A stretch of 46,942 nucleotides of DNA from Calothrix sp. MO_167.B12 (GTDB lineage Bacteria; Cyanobacteriota; Cyanobacteriia; Cyanobacteriales; Nostocaceae). Shown in pieces: positions 17,228-25,175 of this stretch (the stretch's first letter is position 1; each line of letters opens with the position of its first letter). Where the stretch lies: assembly GCA_030066045.1 (NCBI GenBank), contig JASJCJ010000059.1, positions 1 to 46,942 of the forward strand, read 5' to 3'. The notes beneath the pieces were generated by a model. The model saw only the letters and a program-made list of their open reading frames with translations. It was not told where the DNA came from and searched no databases. Made by a program: the position numbers and the translations under genes.

Positions 17228-18047
17228 TCTTTAGTTCGTGCAGAATCTGGAAATGAGATCAATTTATCATAAGGATTGTTGGAAACGCAGTAAGCCAGTA
17301 GTTTGTAACACGACTTGGGGATGGCTGAGTCCCTGTCGGGACACCCTACCCGTTTCTTGTAGCTTGCTTCCCGTAGGGCATGCCCCCAGGACTATACGCG
17401 ATCGTTGCAATGACATACCTGAATAATTAGAAACTCTATCTTAGAAGTGATTGACAATATAGCCTTATTAGCAATATTATGTATTGTTTATAAAGACTGC
17501 GTTTCAATATATCCAGCCTGAATCTTTTTCATGCAAACTTTAATTCTGTGTCCAAAAAATTAAAATTTTCATGAAGATAAATAGATATTATGACTATAAG
17601 TAACATTTTTTGCTAAGCAGATTGTCTATAATCTTTTGAGTGTTTCTTTTGCCATTTATTTATAAATAAATATTTGACAATTTTTACTTTTTTTAATAAA
17701 ACCACCAGTATCTAGTATCTACTGCTTGCTTTATATGAGGGGGAGCAAAGTAAATATATACATAGGAATTCTACTTCATCCTTGCTGTGGAAGAGCTATA
17801 ACTTTGCACGGTAAGCTTTGAAGCGATGTTTTTTGTGAAAAAATACGAGTAACCAAAGCTACAAGAAGAAACCTCAGGTTTTAAATCAACGAACAACTTA
17901 CGGTATCAGACTTTTGACTAACCCGTATCGTTACTAGTTCTAGAAATGGAGAAAAATTGGTTTTATCAGAATTAACCACAATTTATTCACCCATAAGATA
18001 GAGTTGGTAAGAGTACTTTTTACCATAAACTATATGGTTGTTGTAAG
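17228..18047. other. Long intergenic region before the receiver-domain gene
   Basis: About 820 AT-rich bases. 17320-17410 resembles a repeat common in Nostocales intergenic DNA (GTCGGGACACCCTACC, then TAGCTTGCTTCCCGTAGGGCATGCC). The rest has short A/T runs and no open frame of note. It must contain promoters for ggt (leftward) and for the regulator (rightward), but I could not place them. Confidence 0.4.
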
Positions 18048-18074
18048 TTGTTTAGTATATTTCCTGGTAGTTTA

Positions 18075-18485
18075 ATGTTGCCTTGTCACACTTCTGCTAT
18101 ACGGGTTCTCTTAGTTGACGATCACGAACTGACCCGTTTAACTCTCAAACTAGCTTTTTCTAATCAAGCAAATATACAGATAGTTGGTTTAGCTACCAAT
18201 GGCAAAGAAGCGATCGATCTGGTAAAACAATACCATCCGGATGTAATTATCCTAGACTTGCAAATGCCATTAATGGATGGTTGGAGTGCTTCTTGTCAAA
18301 TTAAAGCGATCGCTCCCAGTACACAGATTATTGCCTACTCCTCAGTGGAAGAGAATAAGTTTCCAGAAACAAAAACCATAGGAGAATGGGATGTTTTTTG
18401 CCAAAAAGATGTCCCAACTACAGAATTAATTGCTTTAGTAAAGCAATTAGCAACAAATCAGCAAACACCCTCAACTGTAAAATAA
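18075..18485 (+). CDS. Stand-alone receiver-domain response regulator
   Basis: A 136-residue CheY-like receiver domain without an output domain. Acidic pocket residues are in VLLVDDHE, the phosphoacceptor Asp is in VIILDLQMPLMDG, and the conserved Lys is in CQKD. ATG 18075 is chosen; an in-frame TTG at 18048 would add nine residues upstream of the fold. The N-terminal sequence resembles NarL-type receivers (VDDHELTRLTLK), so the gene may be a receiver that lost or never had the helix-turn-helix. No sensor kinase is adjacent. Confidence 0.85.
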   Translation: MLPCHTSAIRVLLVDDHELTRLTLKLAFSNQANIQIVGLATNGKEAIDLVKQYHPDVIILDLQMPLMDGWSASCQIKAIAPSTQIIAYSSVEENKFPETKTIGEWDVFCQKDVPTTELIALVKQLATNQQTPSTVK

Positions 18486-18611
18486 GTTAGCAATAGTAAA
18501 TATATTTATATAACTAATCAACAATATTTGTCACTGTTACTATCAACTACCGCCAGCAGAACCACCAAGTAAATGGTTGCTGCCGACGGGTGCAACTAAT
18601 CTCTAGAGCAT

Positions 18612-18794
18612 TCAGTTGGTTCCTTGTTCTGGAAAAGTGCGTTGAAATTCATCAAGTAACTCATCCATTTCTTCTAAAGCTTGATTGACATCTATTCTCA
18701 AGCTTCCTAAATTGGGCTGTTCGAGTAAGCTGAGTAGATATTCCCGTTTGTTTTGCACAGCGGTAATTCTTTGTTTGATAGTCTCCATATCCAT
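18612..18794 (-). CDS. Small helical hypothetical protein
   Basis: About 60 residues from ATG 18794 (MDMETIKQ) or 18788. The sequence is strongly helical with heptad-like leucines (KREYLLSLLEQPN, QALEEMDELLDEF), suggesting a helical hairpin or coiled coil. I do not recognise the family. A longer frame to 18875 would read into an IS-type end and is not credible. The gene start lies within about 40 bases of that IS end. Confidence 0.5.
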   Translation of the reverse strand: MDMETIKQRITAVQNKREYLLSLLEQPNLGSLRIDVNQALEEMDELLDEFQRTFPEQGTN

Positions 18795-18830
18795 AGCTTG
18801 ATTTTTCCCTTGCTGAAATATCATCAAATA

Positions 18831-19290
18831 TGAACTACCCCACCGTAAGACGGATGAGGTTTCAAACCCCTTCACGATTTACAGTCAGGCTTTTGACGCT
18901 TCATCTGACAAACTTACCTTTGGAGTTCGGAATCTCTACTGGGCAGAGGTTTCCCATCCACGTCTCTTGGACGCTAGTTCCTAACGCCCATAACAATACT
19001 CTTGCTGTTCTGTTGACAGGGGACTTATTGTTTCGTCGTAGTCCTGCCTTATGGGTTGTCTTCTGGTGAATACTGCCACCAACTGTATTGATTAGGGGTA
19101 GACAAGTAGCTTTCACAAAGGAGGAGGTTCTCATCCCTAGTGGCAAGCGGGTTCCGTTACAGATATGTGCCTCGCTTGTAGTATCATACCATGTTTTGAT
19201 GCGGGTATCGTTTGGGCATCCATGAAGGATGCACCTCACAATACCCCCGCGATCCATTCGTGACAGGTTAAGAAAATTCACTTTTGTCAA
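18831..19290 (-). mobile_element. Remnant right end of an IS200/IS605-type element
   Basis: On the minus strand the segment ends with CCGT-CTT-ACGG followed by TGGGGTAGTTCA, which resembles the terminal hairpin of IS605-type right ends. A 129-codon frame (18901-19290) precedes it but has no motif of transposase or of TnpB, only a tail-like stretch. 19201-19250 folds into a nested hairpin: GCGGGTAT with ATACCCCCGC outside and GCATCC with GGATGC inside. Such structured RNA over the 3' end of tnpB is what the guide (omega) RNA region would give. The catalytic tnpB part and tnpA are missing. The assignment is tentative. Confidence 0.4.
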
Positions 19291-19655
19291 TATGGTACAG
19301 GAAAAGAGAATAAATCCAGCTTGGAGACTGACTTTCGGAGAGATTTAACTACACATAAGTCTTGATTCTCTGGGGCTGCGAAGTATTTAACCCACATTTC
19401 GCACCCAGTACTTTCACAATCGGTAATTACTTAGAATCACTTGCTATAAAAGAATAATTTTAGACATATTTAGTCAAAAAATAAGTTTTAGAGAACATCA
19501 ATGTTTTGCTGTAAGGTCAAAATCCATTCTCAATCAACAGCAATAAAGATTTGAATTGGATTGTGATACCTGTGGATAATTGGTCTTCCCTAATTGACTA
19601 GCGATCGCCGATGATAAGAAAGCTAGGTACTGAGAATATATACCGATTTATAATT

Positions 19656-20204
19656 ATGTTACGCCGATTTTCTCTGGGCACACTGGGTTTAACCATAGGT
19701 ACTATCCTGACTATCATTGGGTTTGTTGCCTATGCTGCTGATAATGCCACCCTCAATTTAGTGGGTTTTTTCTACGGTATTCCCCTCCTACTGGGAGGAT
19801 TAGCACTCAAAGCGAATGAACTTAAACCCGTTCCCTTTAGTCAACCCACTACAGCAAAAGTATTGGAGTTGCGTCAGCAACAAGCAACTACCACCCAAAA
19901 TAAAGTTCTGCAGGATATTACTCGCTACCGCTATGGGCAAGATGCTCATTTAGATAGCACCCTGGCTGCCTTAGGTTTAAGTCCTACAGATGAAGAAAGA
20001 CCGGAAATTACCAGCTTACGAGAAATCGACAAGGATGGAGCTTACGCTTTAATTTTGGAATTTGATTCACCTGAGATACCAATTGATGTTTGGCAGCAAA
20101 AACAGGAAAAAATGACCAAATTTTTTGGTCCAGGAGTCAAAGTAGAGGTTACGCAACCCAGTAGCAATCAAGTTGAAGTGATGCTAATTGCATCTCCAGA
20201 ATAA
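19656..20204 (+). CDS. DUF2854 family membrane protein
   Basis: About 182 residues from ATG 19656 (MLRRFSLGTLG); an upstream ATG at 19611 would add 15 residues that do not fit the fold. Two hydrophobic helices lie at about residues 5-27 and 37-52, followed by a soluble domain with LAALGLSPTDEERPEI and a C-terminal part rich in charged residues. This matches, from memory, the DUF2854 proteins of cyanobacteria and plastids, of unknown function. It is convergent with the CRR7-like gene, with a palindromic repeat between them. Confidence 0.7.
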   Translation: MLRRFSLGTLGLTIGTILTIIGFVAYAADNATLNLVGFFYGIPLLLGGLALKANELKPVPFSQPTTAKVLELRQQQATTTQNKVLQDITRYRYGQDAHLDSTLAALGLSPTDEERPEITSLREIDKDGAYALILEFDSPEIPIDVWQQKQEKMTKFFGPGVKVEVTQPSSNQVEVMLIASPE

Positions 20205-20250
20205 TTCCTGAGTCATATTTCCCACATCAATAGACATCTGGTGGGAAAGA

Positions 20251-20281
20251 TGTAGAGACGTTGCAGTGCAACGTCTCTACA
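20251..20281. repeat. 15-bp perfect palindrome between convergent genes
   Basis: TGTAGAGACGTTGCA and its reverse complement are separated by one base. Sequences containing TGTAGAGACGTTGCA are frequent dispersed palindromes in filamentous cyanobacteria. Here it lies between converging genes, where it can act as a two-way transcript end. Confidence 0.85.
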
Positions 20282-20323
20282 AGGATTTTGGCGGATGCAT
20301 ATTTAATTTCCACGCCTATATCT

Positions 20324-20354
20324 AATAGCCATTAGTACTTAACTAATGGCTATT
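20324..20354 (-). terminator. Hairpin at the stop of the CRR7-like gene
   Basis: AATAGCCATTAG (20324-20335) and CTAATGGCTATT (20343-20354) form a perfect 12-bp stem with a 7-base loop. On the minus strand the stem begins at the stop codon of the CRR7-like gene itself. No long U-run follows. Confidence 0.55.
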
Positions 20355-20613
20355 ACTTTTCCAAACGCACGGCATACCACTGCAAATATTCCCCCGCACC
20401 AACATCCAACTCACAACTAGTATCGATTAAATGTTGCGACTGGCTTACCACAGAATCAAATTTTTGTAAATCCATTGGTAAATCCTGGGGATTCATTTGT
20501 TCTAAAATACCTTGGAGCTTTTGTTGTAACTCCAATTCGGTCAGAAATTGTTCTGGTTGGTTTGTCTCCAAAACAACAAAGTGTTCTTGTTGATACATTA
20601 ATGGATCTGGCAT
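20353..20613 (-). CDS. CRR7-like protein (chlororespiratory reduction 7)
   Basis: About 86 residues from ATG 20613 (MPDPLMYQQEHF); ATG 20598 is an alternative and a TTG at 20637 is unlikely. The pattern of HFVVLE, then LELQQKLQGILE, DLPMDLQKF and a final CELDVGAGEYLQWYAVRLEK matches the CRR7 family. In plants CRR7 is needed for assembly of the chloroplast NDH complex; in cyanobacteria its role is less clear. It stands alone here, with the NDH genes elsewhere. Confidence 0.75.
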   Translation of the reverse strand: MPDPLMYQQEHFVVLETNQPEQFLTELELQQKLQGILEQMNPQDLPMDLQKFDSVVSQSQHLIDTSCELDVGAGEYLQWYAVRLEK

Positions 20614-20637
20614 GGAAGGGGATTTTTGACTTATCAA

Positions 20638-21178
20638 TTCAATATTGAATTTTAACCATACGCCTGATGTGAATTAAAAACAATTATTTCCAGAAACACT
20701 CCCTGCTAACTCCTCATCATATCTATACTTATAATCTAAAGTAATCGCCCATTCAAACTTAAATAAAATATTACTATAAACAAAACTTAACCCATTGAAA
20801 TATTCAGTAATATTTTTGGAGTTTATTGATAGCATTCTCAATAGTGCAACAAAATAATAGTAATTACACCATGTAATATGGTATATGTATAATTGCGAAA
20901 GTAATTGGTAATTTTAATTTTGCTACTTGAAAGCTTGAAAAAACATTATTCTTTTGTAGTACGTTGTTGGTTTATTGAAATTGTTTCTTATAATTGACAA
21001 AAATTAATACGAGGTCTGTTTACATAACTTAAATATAAAAAATATCTATTTGATTAAAGTAAGTCGTTAGTGAGATAATAAAAGATTTATTTGTAAGTTA
21101 AATAATCATCTTCACTGGATAGTTGTTGACTTTTGACTTTCGCGTTCCTCTGCTCTTCACAGAGAGGCTCAATAGTAG
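20638..21178. other. AT-rich intergenic region
   Basis: About 540 very AT-rich bases between the CRR7-like gene start and the end of the CHASE2 gene. I see no open frame, RNA gene or strong hairpin. It should hold the leftward promoter of the CRR7-like gene. Confidence 0.4.
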
Positions 21179-23740
21179 CTAAATCTGCTTTTGTTTTGAT
21201 AGTTGTTCATTAAACTGGTTATATAGTAATTCGGTAGCCTTCTTACTATCTAGAGGTTTAGAAAATAAATAACCTTGTCCATATTCACAACCAAGTTGCT
21301 GCAATTGTACTTGCTGTGCTACCGTCTCTATCCCTTCAGCAACTACATCCAGATTTAAAATATGACTTAGCATAATAATAGTACGAACGATCGCAGCATC
21401 TTCTTTTGTATCTCCCATTTTGCTGACGAAGGAGCGATCTACTTTTAGGGTATTGATTGGGAAACGATTTAAATAACTCAAGGAAGAATATCCCGTACCA
21501 AAATCATCAATGCTCAGCTGTAGATTCAAGCTTTTCAGTTTTTGCAGTATAGAGATAGCAGTTTCGACATCTTGCATGGCTACAGTTTCAGTAATTTCTA
21601 GTTTTATACTGTGTCCATCTAACCTGTTTGTTTGCAAAATTTGCTCAATTTCTGCCACCAAATTTGGTTGAGTTAATTGCTGTCCAGAAAGGTTAATACT
21701 CATCATCAGTGGTACATCAAAGGGAAATTGAGTATGCCAAACAGACAATTGATGACAGGCTGACTCTAAAATCCATTTACCTAAGGGAATAATTAGCCCT
21801 GTATCTTCTGCAATGGGAATGAACTCTCCAGGAGAAATAAATCCATCTTCAGGATGTTGCCACCTTACCAATGATTCAAAACCAACAATATTACCTGTTT
21901 TTAGGGATACAATCGGTTGATAATTGAGATAAAATTCTTGCTTATCTAGGGCACGGCGCATATCCGTCTCTAGTCGTAAACGCTTCAGAACCTCAGTATG
22001 CATAGCCGTGGCAAAGACTTGGTGACGGGCTTTACCTAAATCTTTAGCCAAATACATAGCTGTTTGACCATCTCGCAGTAGTTCTTCTGCTTTATGGTTG
22101 AGTTCAGGCTGATGAAAGGCTATACCAATACTGGCACTACTGAATATCTCTTTACCTTTGTTGTTGAAAGGCATAGACAGTTTCTGCTGTAGGCTATCAG
22201 CTAGATGATTTGCTTCACTGCTATCGGTAATATTTTCCAGCAAAATAGCGAACTCATCTCCCCCCACCCTGGCAACAATTCCCTTACTTTCCACATCAGC
22301 TTTTAATCTGGAGGCGAAATCGAGTAACAATAGATCGCCCATTTCATAACCATAACTCTCATTTACTAACTTGAAGCGATCGATATCCAAACACAGCAAA
22401 GCACATTGTGACTTTTGCAAGAGTTTTGTATTATCGATCGCCAATTGCAAACGATACAGAAAAAGTTCTCGATTAGGTAGATCAGTGAGGGAATCATGAA
22501 GCCGATGATACTGTAGCTTATAAGCACTGATGGTTGCACCTGTTAGTAATAATGCCAAGGCTGGAGAGATAAGAGGTATCCAGGCTAATTGGGTGAAAAA
22601 TCCCAAGTAAATACTAGTTAAAACTCCTAAGGCAACTGTTGCAATGAATATTTGGTAGAACATATTCCGCATTTTCCATCCCAGATAGCCTCCGATCACA
22701 GCCCAAGTCCATATCCAAAACCCTTCTACCCATTCAGGCCAAAACCAGAATAAAGGTTGTTTGTCTAGGGTAGTGCTGAAGATTTGGCTAATCAATTGGG
22801 CATGGATTAACACACCCGGTGTGCCTGGGTTGGTTAATCGATCCCGAGTGTAAGGAGTGAAGAATCTATCCTTAATACTGGTGGCAGTTGTGCCAATCAG
22901 CACTACCTTGTCTTTAACCCATTCCGGTTTGACTTGCCCATCCAACACTTGGCTCAGTGATACCCGCCGTGCTATGTGCCTATCCGAACGATAGTTAATC
23001 AGTACTTGATATCCTGTGTCATCAACATTTTGATACCCACCAGAATTGGCTTCTAAGGGTAAAAATACAGTCTGACCTAAGTGCAGAGCATCCGGTGTAA
23101 CTTTGAGTGAAATGCCTTGTTTTTCCAGATATTTGAGGCTTAGCCGTAAGGAAAAGGAATAGAACTTATCATCCCCTTGGTAACCATAGAGAAAATTCCG
23201 GCGCACAACTCCATCTGCATCAATTACAAAATCATTGAAGCCAATTCTTTCTGGGGGTATGCCAGGGATAGGAGAGATTTCTTCAGTATTGACATCACCA
23301 AGATTATAAATAGTAATTACATTGGGTGCTTGTAGTTCTTTTAACAGAGCATCACGACCTGGTAGTTGTGGGATCTCACGGTACATATCTAAGCCAATTA
23401 CCCTTGGTTGAGCCTGTTGTAGTTTCTGCAATGCCTGGGAGATAGTGCGATCGGAAATTGGCCACCGTTTCTGTTTTTTAATGTCGGCTTCTGTTATTTC
23501 CACAACCAATAGCCGTGGATCGGCACCTGCATCAGTTTGCAGGGACACCATATTGTCAAAAGTCACTAATTCCAGGTACTGTAACCAGCCCAGTTGTTTA
23601 ATACCCAGCACCAGTCCAGTAATGATAATGCTGGTAGCAATTATCGATTTTTTCCACTTGAGTGTGGCAATAGATAGTTTTATTTGACGATAACAATAGG
23701 TATTTAATGACAAAAAATTTCTCGTAAATTTAGTAAACAT
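21179..23740 (-). CDS. CHASE2-GGDEF-EAL cyclic-di-GMP protein
   Basis: This 853-residue membrane protein combines an extracytoplasmic CHASE2 sensor with both c-di-GMP enzymes. One helix at 33-50 leads to CHASE2 (about 55-330, with TFDNMVSL, VIGLDMYRE and VVLIGTTATSIKDRFFTPY), then three helices at about 340-405. The GGDEF domain has an intact GGDEF at 493-497 but no RxxD inhibition site. The EAL domain has ESL at 622-624 in place of EAL, and later INLSGQQL, LEITET, DDFGTGYSSLSYL and AEGIET are all intact. Both activities are therefore plausible. It lies beside secreted-protein genes that may be its targets. Confidence 0.92.
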   Translation of the reverse strand: MFTKFTRNFLSLNTYCYRQIKLSIATLKWKKSIIATSIIITGLVLGIKQLGWLQYLELVTFDNMVSLQTDAGADPRLLVVEITEADIKKQKRWPISDRTISQALQKLQQAQPRVIGLDMYREIPQLPGRDALLKELQAPNVITIYNLGDVNTEEISPIPGIPPERIGFNDFVIDADGVVRRNFLYGYQGDDKFYSFSLRLSLKYLEKQGISLKVTPDALHLGQTVFLPLEANSGGYQNVDDTGYQVLINYRSDRHIARRVSLSQVLDGQVKPEWVKDKVVLIGTTATSIKDRFFTPYTRDRLTNPGTPGVLIHAQLISQIFSTTLDKQPLFWFWPEWVEGFWIWTWAVIGGYLGWKMRNMFYQIFIATVALGVLTSIYLGFFTQLAWIPLISPALALLLTGATISAYKLQYHRLHDSLTDLPNRELFLYRLQLAIDNTKLLQKSQCALLCLDIDRFKLVNESYGYEMGDLLLLDFASRLKADVESKGIVARVGGDEFAILLENITDSSEANHLADSLQQKLSMPFNNKGKEIFSSASIGIAFHQPELNHKAEELLRDGQTAMYLAKDLGKARHQVFATAMHTEVLKRLRLETDMRRALDKQEFYLNYQPIVSLKTGNIVGFESLVRWQHPEDGFISPGEFIPIAEDTGLIIPLGKWILESACHQLSVWHTQFPFDVPLMMSINLSGQQLTQPNLVAEIEQILQTNRLDGHSIKLEITETVAMQDVETAISILQKLKSLNLQLSIDDFGTGYSSLSYLNRFPINTLKVDRSFVSKMGDTKEDAAIVRTIIMLSHILNLDVVAEGIETVAQQVQLQQLGCEYGQGYLFSKPLDSKKATELLYNQFNEQLSKQKQI

Positions 23741-23994
23741 AAATCTTTAATATAACCCTATAAATATAATTTTACCCCTGGAAATAGACTATACTTATCA
23801 GCCAATAGCTTTATTTCCAGAGGTAATTAATATATGTTAAATACAAAGTCCGTATGGGACTAAAAATAGCTGATTGACATATGCAATCTAGCTGGAAAAT
23901 AGTCATAAATGGGAAATAAATATTTTCATTCGGCTTTGGCTGTGTGATTTTCTCGTAGGAGATTGATTTGTTGACTGATAAATATAGCAAAGCC
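23741..23994. other. Spacer between DUF928 and CHASE2 genes
   Basis: About 250 bases, AT-rich. 23923-23968 resembles 12385-12428 (TATTTTCAT, then TGTGATTTTCTCGT or TGAGATTTTCTCGT), a weak dispersed repeat. No gene was seen. Confidence 0.35.
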
Positions 23995-24666
23995 CTACTT
24001 AACAGACACTTCTTGGTCTTGTTTGATTTTCAATTTCAACAGCGGTTTCTGTGCGATCGCATCTAATTTTTCAGACTGCAATAGCTTTTTCCAATTAGCA
24101 GTAAGCCGGAAATCACTCCGTTTATTATGAAGTTTTTGTGCCAAATTAACTAATTTATCTTGCCAAAGATTATCAGCTTCTACCCGTTTAATCCATCCAT
24201 CCACACCAATATCATTAGCCCTGTTTGTCGGATCACAGATAAGTGAAAAGTGCCAACGATACATTTTATTCATAGCCAGTGGGGCTACATAATCAGGTAC
24301 ACTGACATTGATTACTCCTCCGTTACTAGTTGTTGTGAAGATTTTTTCATAAACAATATTATGATTCTTATCTTGCAGCACTAACTCTACCATTGTGGGT
24401 TTAGAAGTTTTGGGCAAGTAAAACATAAAATCGGGATTTGCTGCTTTTGTTAATACTAAATTGTTTTCTGGAGTTAATGCTGTTAATCGCCCATTTATTT
24501 CCCCATTGCATCCGCGCGATCCACCTCCGAATCTACGCCCTGGTAAACCCTCTCTAGATTTTTCCCCAGAGTTTGCTGTTACCTGATGGGACAAAGAGTA
24601 AGAGATACTAAGGAGAGATGTCAAACAAATAGTGATTAAGCCCCGGGCTTTGAAAATCTTGTTCAT
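23995..24666 (-). CDS. DUF928 family secreted protein
   Basis: This 223-residue protein has a signal peptide (about 1-31, ending near HQVTA). GLPGRRFGGGSRGC and FMFYLPKT are hallmarks of DUF928, a cyanobacterial family often found beside CHAT, CHASE2 and haemagglutinin-like genes. The middle part resembles a beta-sandwich (VELVLQDKNHNIVYEKIF) and CDPTNRANDIGVDGWIKRV is also typical. Its function is unknown. The neighbourhood here repeats that association and suggests a shared extracytoplasmic job. Confidence 0.82.
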   Translation of the reverse strand: MNKIFKARGLITICLTSLLSISYSLSHQVTANSGEKSREGLPGRRFGGGSRGCNGEINGRLTALTPENNLVLTKAANPDFMFYLPKTSKPTMVELVLQDKNHNIVYEKIFTTTSNGGVINVSVPDYVAPLAMNKMYRWHFSLICDPTNRANDIGVDGWIKRVEADNLWQDKLVNLAQKLHNKRSDFRLTANWKKLLQSEKLDAIAQKPLLKLKIKQDQEVSVK

Positions 24667-24776
24667 ATTTTTGTTTTATTATCTAGATTTGCAATTTAGG
24701 AAGGAGAAGCATCAATTGCAAAACCTCTGCCAGTGAAATCTCTTCTTCCTGATTTATCTATCATTTATCCATCCAA

Positions 24777-25007
24777 ATGAAGAATATACTGAGGATAACT
24801 ATATATGAAGTGCAAAAACATATGTTATCTGTGTCTAAAAAAATCAAACTTCAAAAAATAATATTAATATTATTGATACTATATGGAATCACTAAATGGG
24901 GAATTAAATTCCTATTCTTCACCTTATTTTTATCAAACTTGTTCTTAAATCAACTATTGGAAAAATACGGATTTTATGGATTTCACGAATTAAGTAAAAT
25001 TACATAG
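24777..25007 (+). CDS. Possible small hydrophobic protein
   Basis: A 76-codon frame rich in Ile, Leu, Lys and Phe with one or two possible membrane helices (KIILILLILYG and FLFFTLFLSNLFL). No Shine-Dalgarno sequence precedes ATG 24777 and the base composition is very AT-rich, which produces such frames by chance. It lies between two genes on the other strand. I do not recognise it and would accept it only with homologues or expression data. Confidence 0.22.
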   Translation: MKNILRITIYEVQKHMLSVSKKIKLQKIILILLILYGITKWGIKFLFFTLFLSNLFLNQLLEKYGFYGFHELSKIT

Positions 25008-25175
25008 AAGTTTTTTGCTTCTTCATAATGCCTCTTAACCCTTACAGAGTTTACGTCAACAGAGGAGCGGGAGAGCCGGAGGCTTTAGGTAATTGAGTTT
25101 TGTCACGGAGATTTAGACCCCCAGAAAACGAGAGCGAAAAAAATTCACTTTCCTACAGATAATTTACTCAAAAAC

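Noticed and set aside
19201-19250. Nested hairpin considered as a tRNA or riboswitch
   Set aside because: No cloverleaf, no conserved aptamer sequence; better explained as part of the IS605-type remnant.
18831-19290. Group II intron end
   Set aside because: No domain V consensus and no intron-encoded reverse transcriptase; the terminal hairpin fits IS605-type ends better.
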